From Helicobacter marmotae (GTDB lineage: Bacteria > Campylobacterota > Campylobacteria > Campylobacterales > Helicobacteraceae): 64,000 nucleotides of DNA. A program made the translations under genes and the position numbers. Below are positions 46,784 to 56,277 of the stretch, one piece after another; position 1 is the stretch's first letter; the number at the start of each line of letters is the position of its first letter. The notes below the pieces were generated by a model. It searched no databases and had not been told where the DNA came from. It saw only the letters and a list, made by a program, of their open reading frames with translations. The DNA is taken from NCBI RefSeq assembly GCF_003364255.1, contig NZ_NXLR01000006.1, forward strand, positions 21,003-85,002, written 5' to 3'.

Positions 46784-49369
46784 TTATTTGCTTGTTTGGA
46801 TACTTGCATAAATCATATTATCTTTATATTCAAAGCTTACTTTATCACCTTCTTTGACTTCATCACGCAAAATCAAATCCGCCAATCTATCTTCAATCTC
46901 CTCATACAGAGCCCTCTTAAGCGGACGAGCCCCATAAATACTATCAAAGCCAACTGCGGCAATATGCTCTTTTGCTTCTTTGCTAAGCGAAATGTGGATA
47001 TTCTTCTCTTGGGCACGTTTTGCTAAAGATGCAAACATAATATCTACAATTTGTGTAATCTCCCCTAAGCCCAAAGGATTAAAAATCACCACATCATCAA
47101 GGCGATTAAGAAATTCAGGCTTAAAATACATCTTCAAGGCTTCTTTAACGGCATTTTGTCGCTCTTGCTTATCGCTTATCTCTATAATCTTATCACTGGC
47201 AATATTGCTTGTCAAAATAATTATAGTGTTGCTAAAATCTACATTTACCCCCTTGCTATCAGTCAATCGCCCATCATCAAGCACTTGCAAGAGAATGTTA
47301 AATACATCAGGGTGAGCTTTCTCCACTTCATCAAATAGCACAATACTATAGGGCTTGCGCCTTATGGCTTCGGTGAGCACTCCACCTTCTTCATAACCCA
47401 CATAACCCGGAGGTGCCCCTACAAGCCGACTTACTGCGTGTTTTTCCATATATTCACTCATATCAATACGTACCAGCGATTTGGCATTATCAAACAAAAA
47501 TTCAGCCAAAGTCTTTGCGCATTGAGTTTTCCCCACACCGGTAGGACCTAGAAACAAAAAACTTCCAATAGGACGAGTAGAATCGCTTAAACCTGCTTTA
47601 TTGCGTTTAATAGCCCTAGCAATCGCCCTAATGGCGTCATCTTGCCCTACTACGCTTTTTGCAAGCTCAGATTCTATGCCTAAAATACGTTCCTTTTGGC
47701 TTTGTAGCATTTTCTTTATAGGTATCCCACTCCAACGGCTAACCACCCCTGCTATGCTCTCTTGTGTGACGGCATTTTTAAGCAAAGTGCCATGATTTTG
47801 CATATCTTCCCATTGTTTTTGTAATGCCGCTTCTTGGGCTTGTATATCAGGTATCTTGCCATAATCAATTTCAGCAGCCTTGTTATAATCTCCACTTCGT
47901 TTAGCAAGCTCAGATTCCCTTTTTAAGCTATCAAGCTCGCTTTTAAAGGAGGAAATCTTCGTAAAAACTTGCTTTTCTTGCTCAAATTTACCCTCCAATG
48001 CCACTCTCTCCTCGCGTAAATTCTCTAGCTCTTTATCAATCTCACTGATTCTCGCCTCATTTGTGTTATTTTTCTCCATATTTAAGGCTTGTTTTTCTAC
48101 TTGGAGATTTGCTATATGTTTTTTAAGCTTGCTTAGCTCTAAGGGCTCAGATTCTATTTGCATTTTAAGCTCTGCTGCTGCCTCATCAATCAAGTCAATA
48201 GCCTTATCAGGTAAAAATCTATCCGTAATATAGCGGCTTGAGAGTTTCGCTGCTGCCACAAGCGCGCTATCAGTGATATTAACATTATGATGTGCCTCTA
48301 AATTAGGCTTAATGCCTCGCAAAATCTGCAATGCCTCATTAATGCTAGGCTCATGCACCATAATAGGCTGAAACCGCCTTGTCAATGCCGCATCTTTTTC
48401 AAAATATTTGCGATACTCCTTTAAGGTAGTAGCCCCTATCGTGTGGAGCTCTCCTCTAGCAAGGGCGGGTTTAAGGATATTTGCTGCATCCATACTCCCC
48501 TCACTTGCCCCAGCACCGACTATAGTATGAATCTCATCAATAAACAAAATCACATTGCCTGCTTTTTTCACTTCATCAACCACATTTTTTAGCCGCTCTT
48601 CAAACTCCCCGCGATACTTCGCCCCAGCAATGAGCGCACTCATATCAAGGGCTATGAGCTTTTTGTTTTGCAAACTTGTAGGCACACTTTTAGCTACAAT
48701 CCTCTGTGCTAAGCCCTCTACTACCGCTGTCTTCCCCACGCCGGGCTCACCTAATAAAATAGGATTGTTTTTACTTTTGCGTATAAGAATCTGCATCATC
48801 GCATTAATCTCATCATCGCGCCCTATCACAGGATCTAAGGTATTTTCTAAAGCCTTTTGCGTTAAATCAATGCCAAATTTCGCTAGAGATTCTAAATTAT
48901 CATCTCCACTTTGTGAATCTATCTTAGTCTCCCCGCGCAGGGCAAGTAAAGTCTTCTTTAACTCGCTTATATCCACAAAAGGCTTGAAGATATTTACAAA
49001 CGCACTCTCTTTAAGATTAGCAATGAGGAAAATATCTGCTGCAATGAAGCTATCACCATTTTTAGTCGCCTCACCTTGAGCGAGATGTAAAGCAGAAGAT
49101 AACTCTTTACTTAAAGCAAGATTTTCTTTGCTCACACTTGAGCTTTTAGGCAATTTATCCACTTCACTTCTTGCTTGAAGCTCTATGGCATCTTTAGGAA
49201 TATTCATCTTATTTAAAGCTTGGTTAAGTATGCTCTGATGATTGGTAAGAAACGCCCAATACATATGCGCAGGGGTGATTTCTTGATTTTGAGAATGCAG
49301 GGCAAGTGAAGCTGCGCTATCAAGAGTTTCTTTCATCTGATTTGTTAATTTCTCAAATATATTCATCAT
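46784..49369 (-). CDS. clpB: ATP-dependent chaperone ClpB
   Basis: Disaggregase working with DnaK. The 861-residue protein has the N domain (residues 1-145), first AAA+ module with Walker [11 protein letters not shown] and [12 protein letters not shown], a coiled-coil M domain (about 400-520), and second AAA+ module with [29 protein letters not shown] and the C-terminal [14 protein letters not shown]. Two ATGs in tandem begin the gene (49369 or 49366) after AAAGGAG. The promoter upstream is an unusually perfect sigma70-type promoter. Confidence 0.97.
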   Translation of the reverse strand: MMNIFEKLTNQMKETLDSAASLALHSQNQEITPAHMYWAFLTNHQSILNQALNKMNIPKDAIELQARSEVDKLPKSSSVSKENLALSKELSSALHLAQGEATKNGDSFIAADIFLIANLKESAFVNIFKPFVDISELKKTLLALRGETKIDSQSGDDNLESLAKFGIDLTQKALENTLDPVIGRDDEINAMMQILIRKSKNNPILLGEPGVGKTAVVEGLAQRIVAKSVPTSLQNKKLIALDMSALIAGAKYRGEFEERLKNVVDEVKKAGNVILFIDEIHTIVGAGASEGSMDAANILKPALARGELHTIGATTLKEYRKYFEKDAALTRRFQPIMVHEPSINEALQILRGIKPNLEAHHNVNITDSALVAAAKLSSRYITDRFLPDKAIDLIDEAAAELKMQIESEPLELSKLKKHIANLQVEKQALNMEKNNTNEARISEIDKELENLREERVALEGKFEQEKQVFTKISSFKSELDSLKRESELAKRSGDYNKAAEIDYGKIPDIQAQEAALQKQWEDMQNHGTLLKNAVTQESIAGVVSRWSGIPIKKMLQSQKERILGIESELAKSVVGQDDAIRAIARAIKRNKAGLSDSTRPIGSFLFLGPTGVGKTQCAKTLAEFLFDNAKSLVRIDMSEYMEKHAVSRLVGAPPGYVGYEEGGVLTEAIRRKPYSIVLFDEVEKAHPDVFNILLQVLDDGRLTDSKGVNVDFSNTIIILTSNIASDKIIEISDKQERQNAVKEALKMYFKPEFLNRLDDVVIFNPLGLGEITQIVDIMFASLAKRAQEKNIHISLSKEAKEHIAAVGFDSIYGARPLKRALYEEIEDRLADLILRDEVKEGDKVSFEYKDNMIYASIQTSK

Positions 49370-49397
49370 AAACTCCTTTAAGTTTTATATGACTTGC

Positions 49398-49426
49398 ATT
49401 ATATAAGTTTAGTCATTTAATGTCAA
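49398..49426 (-). promoter_or_regulatory. Consensus promoter of clpB
   Basis: On the minus strand TTGACA (49421-49426) is separated by exactly 17 bases from TATAAT (49398-49403), a perfect match to the sigma70 consensus and rare in Helicobacter, which usually lacks a -35. About 10 bases further upstream lies the palindrome TATCATAATGATA (near 49436-49448), a possible operator. No CIRCE or full HAIR motif is seen. Confidence 0.75.
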
Positions 49427-49578
49427 GTTTATTTATATCATAATGATAAACTTTAGCCCCTAGCATTCCATAATCTCTCTATAATGTCTCCCTATGCTCT
49501 TCTCCATGCTGCCATTATTTGATTTATGCTATAATGGATTATTTATACTTCTTAATGTAAATTATCAAAGTAGGCTCT

Positions 49579-50547
49579 ATGGCTCTTTTGCTTATATATT
49601 TCTTACTTGCCATCGGTATTTCTTTTATGTGCTCTATACTTGAGGCTGTATTGTTTTCAGTTACTCCAGCCTTTATAGAAAGCTATCTTAAAACCAACCC
49701 CAAAAGTGGCAAAACCCTGCAATTTCTCAAAACCAATATTGATAATGCTATTGGGGCTATATTAATTGTGAATCTTTTTGCCAATACGCTGGGTGCCTCC
49801 GGAGTGGGCGTGCAAGCGACAAAGATTTTTGGCGAAGCTTGGCAGGGAGCAGTAGCCTTTGGTATGACTTTAAGTGTGCTTTATATCGCAGAAATTTTGC
49901 CTAAAACTATCGGCGCTCTCTATTGGAAGCAACTCATCTTGCCCGCATGCTATATTACTTTTGCGCTCTATTGGATTAGCTTTCCGCTGGTTTATATCTC
50001 GCACTTTATCACTCGCCTTTTTACCAAAGACCCTCCTAAGCAAATGAGCCGCGATGAAGTGCTAGCTGTAATGGAGCTTGGGCAAAAAAGCGGGAGCATT
50101 AATGAGCTAGAGGCAAGTATCCTCACGCATTTAATCACCCAAAAGCAATTAAAAACTAAAGATATTATGACCCCTAAGGCAAAGATATTTGCTTTAAGTG
50201 AGGATATGAGCGTTAAAGAAGCCCTAAAGGCTATGAATGGTTATTCGCGCATACCGCTTTATGATAGCCATAATGGCATATCGCGCATGGTTTATGCAAA
50301 GCATATCTTCAAGGCAAAAATAGAGAGTAAGAAAAAGCTTATGCTAAAAGACATAGCAAGGGAGATTCCACAAGTAAAGGGCGAGCTTCCCTTGCTTCCT
50401 TTGCTCAAACGTTTTATCCATAAAAAGGAACATCTCTTTGCAGTGCTAAATGAGCAAGAGCTTATAGGTATTGTAAGCCTAGATGATGTAAGCCATGCCA
50501 TACTCAATGTAGGCGATACAAATAAAAAGGAGAGCCAAATACAATGA
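49579..50547 (+). CDS. CNNM/CBS-domain membrane protein, copy 1
   Basis: A 322-residue protein with an N-terminal DUF21/CNNM transmembrane domain (residues about 1-145, four hydrophobic segments; FMCSILEAVLFSVTP and LYIAEILPKTIGALYWK are family motifs) and a C-terminal CBS pair (DIMTPKAKIFAL and LIGIVSLDDVSHAIL). The family includes Mg2+/Co2+ efflux proteins (CorB/CorC, MpfA). It overlaps the next, paralogous gene by 4 bases (ATGA). Confidence 0.9.
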   Translation: MALLLIYFLLAIGISFMCSILEAVLFSVTPAFIESYLKTNPKSGKTLQFLKTNIDNAIGAILIVNLFANTLGASGVGVQATKIFGEAWQGAVAFGMTLSVLYIAEILPKTIGALYWKQLILPACYITFALYWISFPLVYISHFITRLFTKDPPKQMSRDEVLAVMELGQKSGSINELEASILTHLITQKQLKTKDIMTPKAKIFALSEDMSVKEALKAMNGYSRIPLYDSHNGISRMVYAKHIFKAKIESKKKLMLKDIAREIPQVKGELPLLPLLKRFIHKKEHLFAVLNEQELIGIVSLDDVSHAILNVGDTNKKESQIQ

Positions 50548-51596
50548 GCTTGCTTATTTTGTATTGCGTAATTGCCATTGTTGTGTGCTTTGTATGCTCG
50601 GTTATGGAATCTGTATTTCTCTCCATAACGCCCTCTTTTGTCAAAACCTATGCAAAGCAAAATCCTAAAATAGGAGGATATTTACAGCACCTTAAAAATA
50701 ATGTAGATGACGCAGAGGGGGCAATACTCGTGCTCAATACCTTTGGGGTTACAGCCACTTCTACAGGTGTAGGTATTGAAGTAGCGCGTATTTTTGGGCT
50801 GCAATGGCAGGCTTTTGGCGCAGCAGCGCTTACGATTGTGCTCATTTATGCTTGTGAGATTCTACCTAAAACACTAGGGGCACTCTATTGGAAAAATCTC
50901 ACCCCAATAGTAACGCTGAGTATTCACTATCTCTTAAAGATTACCTTTCCTTTGGTGTGGGTATCTAAACTCATCACACGTTTTGTCAAGCCTAAAAAAC
51001 AGCAAGACAATATGAGTAGAGAAGAAATTCTAGCCGCAAGTGAAATAGGGCAAAAAGAGGGCTCTATCAGTAAAAAAGAGCAAAATATCATCGAAAACCT
51101 TTTAACCCTTAAGCAACATTCAAGCGCTGATATACTCACACCTCGTAGCGTTGTCTTTGCCCTGCAGGGTGATAGCACTATTAAGCAAGCATTACGTTGT
51201 CAAAAGCTCTATCATTATTCGTGTATTCCTATTTATGGAGAAAGCCTCGATGATATTGTGGGCATAGTCTATGCTAAAGATATTTTAGAAGCCGCGAGTA
51301 AAAAGCAAAAAGAGAGAAAAATCCATGAATTTATGCACCATGTGCGCACAATTGACATACATTTATCCGTGCTTGATATTTTACGTCTCTTTATCAATAC
51401 AAATGAGCGGTTTTTTGTCATACATGACCAATATGGGCAATTTGTGGGGATTGTTACACTAGAGGATACTATTGAGACACTTTTAGGAGAAGAGATTATT
51501 GACGAATTTGATGAAGCCCCCGATATGCAGCAACTTGCTAGAGAAAAGCTAAGGGTTCATCGCTTAAGATATGCCCAAAAGTATAAAAAGCCTTAA
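50544..51596 (+). CDS. CNNM/CBS-domain membrane protein, copy 2
   Basis: A 350-residue paralogue of the preceding gene with the same layout: DUF21/CNNM membrane domain (VCSVMESVFLSITPSFV, YACEILPKTLGALYWK) and CBS pair (DILTPRSVVFAL and FVGIVTLEDTIETLLGEEIIDEFDE). It keeps the acidic EEI.DE motif after the last CBS that the first copy lacks. The tandem, coupled pair may form a heterodimeric ion transporter. It is convergent with mcrC. Confidence 0.9.
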   Translation: MSLLILYCVIAIVVCFVCSVMESVFLSITPSFVKTYAKQNPKIGGYLQHLKNNVDDAEGAILVLNTFGVTATSTGVGIEVARIFGLQWQAFGAAALTIVLIYACEILPKTLGALYWKNLTPIVTLSIHYLLKITFPLVWVSKLITRFVKPKKQQDNMSREEILAASEIGQKEGSISKKEQNIIENLLTLKQHSSADILTPRSVVFALQGDSTIKQALRCQKLYHYSCIPIYGESLDDIVGIVYAKDILEAASKKQKERKIHEFMHHVRTIDIHLSVLDILRLFINTNERFFVIHDQYGQFVGIVTLEDTIETLLGEEIIDEFDEAPDMQQLAREKLRVHRLRYAQKYKKP

Positions 51597-51612
51597 ATAT
51601 ACTGCCTTTGCT

Positions 51613-52968
51613 TTAGCTTTCACATAGTGGAAAAAAGAGCATATAAAGACTCATTTGAGAAGAGCTAGTATGCAGCATACTTGCTTTAAATACAAACTCT
51701 TTAGTATCTGTAGCCTCATCTTGCTGAATTTGTGGATAAATCAAAAAGCCCTTTTTGCATTGATACTTTGCAAGGTAGGCAAATATTTGATACATATCGC
51801 TTTGTGAGATTTTATAATGTTTATCTTGTGCGTTGAGAATCTTCCATTTGCTATCAGCGATAAAAAAGGTGTTATTTTTATCATAAGCGATAATATCAGG
51901 TCGAAGTTGAAAAACATTTTGATTACTTTCTTGGGCTAAAAATTTTGTTTTTTCTTGGGTTTTAATCTGCAATTCTTTTTGCTCTAAGCCCATATATTGC
52001 ATAGAGGTTTGATAATGTGGGTTTTTTGCCCTAAAACCCTCACTACTAAGCCATTTTTTTATTCTCTGGGCTACAAAACTCTCAAAAAGTTTATTCATAT
52101 CAAAAAGTAAAGCAAAAGCTTTGGAATGCCCTTGATAAGGCGTGAAGCTCTTTTGCTTTAAAAAAAGCTCACACCAAAGCAAAAGCATCTCATAGGGCTT
52201 GAAAAGCCTTGATTGTAGCCCCTTACTTAGATCCTGCTCTATATTTTTACTTGGCGAAATTTGGGCAAAAACAAAGCGAGCAAAATTAAGCCTTGAGCTT
52301 GTTTTTGGGCTTAAATTTTGCTTGCTTAAAAGCTCTAAAGTGCTTTTAATAATGCGATTTGGGGCGATATTTTGGCTAAATTCATCACTGGCAGTGTAAA
52401 ATCTTTCTTTATGTGCAAAATTATGTTTTAAATTTTCGTTAAAAAGCAGCTTGCCTTTAAGGAATTTGCGGTTTTCTTCTTTGCTGATATAATCGCTTCT
52501 CATACCCTTTTTAATGAGTTTTTCTAGTTCTTCTAAAAACATTAAAATAAAAATTTCAAGCAAGGGAAATTTTTGAGCCCTTAAGGTGCTTATTTGCGTT
52601 TGCTTAAAAGGTGAATTTTTAAGGCTTTTTAGCATTTTAAGCAAAATTTCTTTGGCTTCATCTTTATTTTTTTCATAAGCTCCGCTAAAACCCTGCCCTT
52701 CTTTTTCAGTTCGAAAAGTTTTGGGTAAAATTTCCACACAAAAACCGCTTTTTGTTTGGATTAAACCTACAAAATTTTGTGCTTTAAGCTTATCTGTGCC
52801 GTTATTTCTAATAAGCCTTAAAAAAGATTGATTGTCCTCATATTTTGCAAATTCTATAAGCTCTTTGAATATCTTTTCAGCCCTTGCCTTATCTTTGCAA
52901 ATTGTATTTATCTCATCAATGCCAAAACTCTGCCATTCGGCAATACAAAGATTATTCTTCGTTTTCAT
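51613..52968 (-). CDS. mcrC: McrC-family nuclease subunit of a modification-dependent restriction system
   Basis: McrC supplies the endonuclease for the McrB translocase, cutting DNA that carries modified cytosines. The 451-residue protein has the McrBC N-terminal segment (FVGLIQTKSGFCVEILPKTF) and a C-terminal PD-(D/E)XK site, Asp358 (RPDII) and Asp372-Ser-Lys374 (FIADSKWKI). It overlaps mcrB by 17 bases. The reading frame is intact. It marks the left end of the defence gene run. Confidence 0.9.
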   Translation of the reverse strand: MKTKNNLCIAEWQSFGIDEINTICKDKARAEKIFKELIEFAKYEDNQSFLRLIRNNGTDKLKAQNFVGLIQTKSGFCVEILPKTFRTEKEGQGFSGAYEKNKDEAKEILLKMLKSLKNSPFKQTQISTLRAQKFPLLEIFILMFLEELEKLIKKGMRSDYISKEENRKFLKGKLLFNENLKHNFAHKERFYTASDEFSQNIAPNRIIKSTLELLSKQNLSPKTSSRLNFARFVFAQISPSKNIEQDLSKGLQSRLFKPYEMLLLWCELFLKQKSFTPYQGHSKAFALLFDMNKLFESFVAQRIKKWLSSEGFRAKNPHYQTSMQYMGLEQKELQIKTQEKTKFLAQESNQNVFQLRPDIIAYDKNNTFFIADSKWKILNAQDKHYKISQSDMYQIFAYLAKYQCKKGFLIYPQIQQDEATDTKEFVFKASMLHTSSSQMSLYMLFFPLCES

Positions 52969-54478
52969 TGTTTGAATGTTCAGCTTTGTCGTTTAGCTTG
53001 ATAGTATCATCATAAATTTTTTGAAAATTTTCTTTTTTCCAATCTTTAGCCTCTGTAATGCTGTAAATTTCTTTTTCATCATAATTAAAATCATCATTTA
53101 ACTCAATCCCCAAATCCTTAGCTTTTACTTTTTTTATTTTTATCATTCCATTATTAAGCACTGCGATAATCTTGGCATAATCCTCATAAAAATACTCTTG
53201 CAAAAGCGGGATAATCTTTTTAGCAAAAACATTTTGCAATTTTCCTAAGTTATCAACACCTATGAAAAAGGCGTGTCCTAAAGTATGATCCCTATCAAGC
53301 AAGAATTCAATGCGACTATTTAGCATTTCTAAAAGCTGCTTTAAATTCACTCCCTCGCAATTCTCACTCAAAATTTCAGGATTAGGCATCATCTCAATAA
53401 ATTCAAACCTCCTTCTTAAAGCCGTATCAAGCAAGGCTATGCTTCTATCGGCTGTATTCATCGTGCCGATGATGTAAAGATTCTTAGGCACACTAAATTC
53501 ATCACCACTATAAGGCAAAGCCACACTTAAAGCCTCTTCATTGCCCGCTCTTTTGCTCGGCTCAATAAGCGTAATCAACTCTCCTAAAATCTTAGATATA
53601 TTCCCACGATTAATCTCATCAATGATTAAGATATAAGGCTTTATTTTATTATCAATAGGTGTAGATTGCTTTTGGTAAATATAGTTATTGGATTGTTCAA
53701 ATTCCATAATCATATCAAAAAGCGCTACATAGTAGCCAGCATTGGCATGAGTTGGGGATTGAGATTCTTTTGTTGGCAACATCCCAGTCACATCAATCTC
53801 GCCATTTCTGTACTTTTCATAATATTGAATAATTTGCTTCTTACTTAAGCTCTGGGGGGGCCCATCTCCTGTTCCAATCTGAATTGAGAAATCTCCATTT
53901 TTTAGACGTTTAACGCCTTGTATTTTCATCTTTGTTTTTCTACTAAAATTCTTAGCCTCATAAGGAGGGTTTATCCCCTTTTCAAGCTGTGATTGCACAA
54001 AATCAGCATATTGCTCTAAAAGCTCTTCAATATCTTGTTCTCTTGCTAATTCAGACGAGGTCTTTTGGGAATCTTCATAAACTTTTCCAGCCTCACCACA
54101 AAACCTTTTAAAAATTCCATCTTTGACTTCATAAGTCATATTTTGCGAATTGTCATCTTCTAAAACAGGCTTTATGCCCTCCACAAATTCTTCATAAGAA
54201 TAACTTTGATGAAAGGTGATAAACTCAATTTGCCCTTTTTCTTTAAATTCTTCAAAAATTTCCCTAGCCCTTTTTCTGCTCTCTGTATGAAGTGGATTAT
54301 TTTCTAGCTCATTAAGCACTCTTAATATTTCCTCTCTTTTTGAGTCTCCTAAAGCATTTGTATATTCCTCACTTGCGAGAATTTCTAAAGTCTTATTAAT
54401 GGTAAAATAAGTTTTGCCCGTCCCCGGAGGTCCATAAAGGATTTGATTGAGTGGGATTTTAGTATTTGATTCTTGCAT
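52952..54478 (-). CDS. mcrB: McrB-family GTP-dependent translocase subunit
   Basis: AAA+ GTPase partner of McrC. The 508-residue protein starts almost directly with Walker A (LYGPPGTGKT, 15-23), has Walker B ILIIDEINRG at 283-292 and the McrB-specific GTP signature MNTADRS at 340-346, then ALRRRFEF. There is no N-terminal DNA-binding domain. Instead about 100 residues (145-245) are inserted between Walker A and B, and this is a candidate DNA-recognition module (inference). ATAGGAG precedes the ATG. It follows the duplicated guaA tail by some 30 bases. Confidence 0.9.
   Translation of the reverse strand: MQESNTKIPLNQILYGPPGTGKTYFTINKTLEILASEEYTNALGDSKREEILRVLNELENNPLHTESRKRAREIFEEFKEKGQIEFITFHQSYSYEEFVEGIKPVLEDDNSQNMTYEVKDGIFKRFCGEAGKVYEDSQKTSSELAREQDIEELLEQYADFVQSQLEKGINPPYEAKNFSRKTKMKIQGVKRLKNGDFSIQIGTGDGPPQSLSKKQIIQYYEKYRNGEIDVTGMLPTKESQSPTHANAGYYVALFDMIMEFEQSNNYIYQKQSTPIDNKIKPYILIIDEINRGNISKILGELITLIEPSKRAGNEEALSVALPYSGDEFSVPKNLYIIGTMNTADRSIALLDTALRRRFEFIEMMPNPEILSENCEGVNLKQLLEMLNSRIEFLLDRDHTLGHAFFIGVDNLGKLQNVFAKKIIPLLQEYFYEDYAKIIAVLNNGMIKIKKVKAKDLGIELNDDFNYDEKEIYSITEAKDWKKENFQKIYDDTIKLNDKAEHSNNENEE
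53854..53860 (-). repeat. C7 tract in mcrB
   Basis: Seven G on the plus strand (C7 on the coding strand), next to CCC, in the codons for GDGPPQ at about residues 205-209. The frame is intact here, but one base change would disrupt mcrB between Walker A and Walker B. Confidence 0.6.
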
Positions 54479-54510
54479 TATTTACTCCTATATCCAATCT
54501 TAAGCTAACT

Positions 54511-54600
54511 CTCCCTTACTCCCATTCAATGCTGCCCATGCTTGGAAGTAATATCATACACCATGGGATTAATGCCATTCACCTCATTAATAATGCGATT
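54511..54600 (-). repeat. Duplicated guaA 3' end (copy fused to the methyltransferase)
   Basis: About 90 bp align with 56278-56370, the true 3' end of guaA, with roughly a dozen differences and a net 2-base deletion. Identical blocks include TTGGAAGTAAT, TCATACACCA and CACCTCATTAATAATGCG. The copy encodes [12 protein letters not shown] and VYDITSK in the methyltransferase frame. The final guaA codons (IEWE) survive as DNA but out of frame. It is a direct repeat flanking the DpnII-type genes. Confidence 0.92.
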
Positions 54601-55446
54601 GCTTGCAGAGCTGTTAAACCCCAAAGTTTGCAAGTCTTTTATCTTAGATTTTATTTCTTTTCTGTTTTTGTCCAACTCCACTTTTCTGTCCATTGATATT
54701 TTGATGAATTCGCTCTCTTTTTCTATGCCCACAAAGCTTCTATTCAGCAGATTAGCCGCTATTCCTGTGGTGGAGCTTCCACTAAAAGGATCGCAGATGA
54801 CAGAATCTTCATTGCTCGCCATTAAAAGTAATCGCGCAAGTAGATTTAAGGGTTTTTGCGTAGGGTGTTTGCCATTGGTCTTTTCCCAAGGGGCAATCGC
54901 TGGGAAGCTCCATACATCACGCATTTGCTTATCTCCATTAAGCTTTTTGAGGATTTCATAATTAAAAATATGCTTATGTTTTGGGCTTTTTCTTGCCCAA
55001 ATGATTTGCTCGGTCGAATGTGTGAGATAGCGGCAACTAAAGTTAGGTGGTGGATTAGTTTTTTGCCAAGTAATGAGATTAAGAATCTTGAAGTCAAGTT
55101 TTTGCAAGACTCGTCCCAAAGAAAAAATATTATGATAAGTTCCACTAACAAGAATGCTTCCCGTATCTTTTAGGGCAATTTTTGCATTTGCTATCCACTT
55201 TTGATTAAATTCATCAATATCATTAATATTATCCTCTCTATCCCAAGTCCCTTTATTCACACTAACTATTTTGCCACTCTGAATACTCAAGCCATCATTA
55301 GAGAGAAAGTAAGGAGGATCAGCAAAGATAAGGTCGAACGCTCCTCTAAAATCAGGTAATATTTGATTGCAATCTCCTTGATAAAGTCTAAAGAGAGAAT
55401 CTTCACTTGTAAAAATGGGAGAGAAGTTTTTATTGAGGGATTTCAT
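54526..55446 (-). CDS. DNA adenine methyltransferase of a DpnII-type system (beta class)
   Basis: Modification enzyme. Motif IV DPPYFLSNDG at about 43-52 precedes the SAM motif I DPFSGSSTTGIAA at about 230, so it is beta-class like M.DpnA/HinfI-type N6-adenine enzymes. HPTQKPLNLLARL is the usual motif before it. By its partner endonuclease the site should be GATC (inference). The last 25 residues (from about 282, SNRIINEV) derive from the C-terminus of GuaA, not from a methyltransferase. It overlaps the endonuclease gene by 17 bases. Confidence 0.92.
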   Translation of the reverse strand: MKSLNKNFSPIFTSEDSLFRLYQGDCNQILPDFRGAFDLIFADPPYFLSNDGLSIQSGKIVSVNKGTWDREDNINDIDEFNQKWIANAKIALKDTGSILVSGTYHNIFSLGRVLQKLDFKILNLITWQKTNPPPNFSCRYLTHSTEQIIWARKSPKHKHIFNYEILKKLNGDKQMRDVWSFPAIAPWEKTNGKHPTQKPLNLLARLLLMASNEDSVICDPFSGSSTTGIAANLLNRSFVGIEKESEFIKISMDRKVELDKNRKEIKSKIKDLQTLGFNSSASNRIINEVNGINPMVYDITSKHGQH

Positions 55447-56273
55447 TTTTTACCTTTTGAATGAAGTCGTCAATATTGCTTAAATTGTAGATTTCTACAG
55501 ATTTATAAGCCTCTTGAAATTTATTTTTAGCACTGAACCAACCTTGCCCATCTGTTATCCAAATAAACCTATAGGCAGAAAAAACTTTGAATCTCAAGGC
55601 TAAATCTTGGTAAGCTCTTGCAGTTTCATTGAGCTTACTTCCACCACTTGTATAAAAATTAGATTCTATAAAATAAATCACATTTTCACCCCAAATAACA
55701 AAATCAAATTTCTTAATATCAGTTCCAAACGATTGGTGCAAATCAGCAAATTCTTTAATACTCACTTGACTCCTAAAATGCAAACTAGCTTTTGTAAAAA
55801 GATTATTAAGGTAAGATTCCATAGTATTGCCACTGCGATTTTTTCTTGCATTGCTATCAAGTCCCACTTCAATGCCAAATACAAAATCATTCAAATCCTT
55901 AATCTTTCTGTCGCTAAAAATCTCACACAAACCACTCTCACAAATAAAATTATAGGCTTTATCTGCATTATGAAAATAGGATTCTATGGCGCAGAGACTA
56001 TTGTTAGAATCTAAAAGCATTTCTTTTTTATCCCTCACCGCAATCAAAATGTGCAAAACCTCAAAAGCCTTTGGATATTCAGCAAAAAGTGTATTTACAC
56101 AATCTCGCATTTTATCTTTATTTTTACCCAGCAAGAAATTTAGATGATTTAAACAAATACTTATAGCATCTCTATGCCTCAAGCACTTATTCCAATCAAC
56201 AAAAAAAGTTTAAGTGTCTATTGGTAGTCTGCAGTGTTGTTAAAAATTCCTCAAAAGCTAAAGTATTTAACAT
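55430..56273 (-). CDS. DpnII-family restriction endonuclease, frameshifted at a T7 tract
   Basis: The main open frame (55430-56182, 250 codons) matches the DpnII/MboI family that cuts GATC: LDSNARKNRSGNTMESYL and FDFVIWGENVIYFIESNFYTSGGSKLNE with PD-ExK-like residues. It has no good start, only a TTG without a ribosome site. Upstream, ATG at 56273 with GGGGAGATAA opens a frame of 25 codons that ends just after a T7 run (56201-56207). With T6 the two join into one 280-residue protein, the family length. So the gene is OFF as written, by mutation, phase variation or sequencing error. Confidence 0.87.
56201..56207 (-). repeat. T7 tract causing the frameshift in the DpnII-type gene
   Basis: Seven A on the plus strand. 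Coding strand reads CAC TTA AAC TTT TTT TGT TGA; with one T fewer it reads on as TTT TTT GTT GAT TGG AAT AAG into the conserved endonuclease frame. Confidence 0.8.
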
Positions 56274-56277
56274 TTAT

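Noticed and set aside
48555..49079. 174-codon frame on the plus strand over clpB
   Set aside because: Shadow of the well-conserved clpB gene; no initiation signal.
56180..56182. TTG as true start of the DpnII-type endonuclease
   Set aside because: No ribosome site, and conserved family residues continue upstream into a better-initiated frame after correcting the T7 tract.
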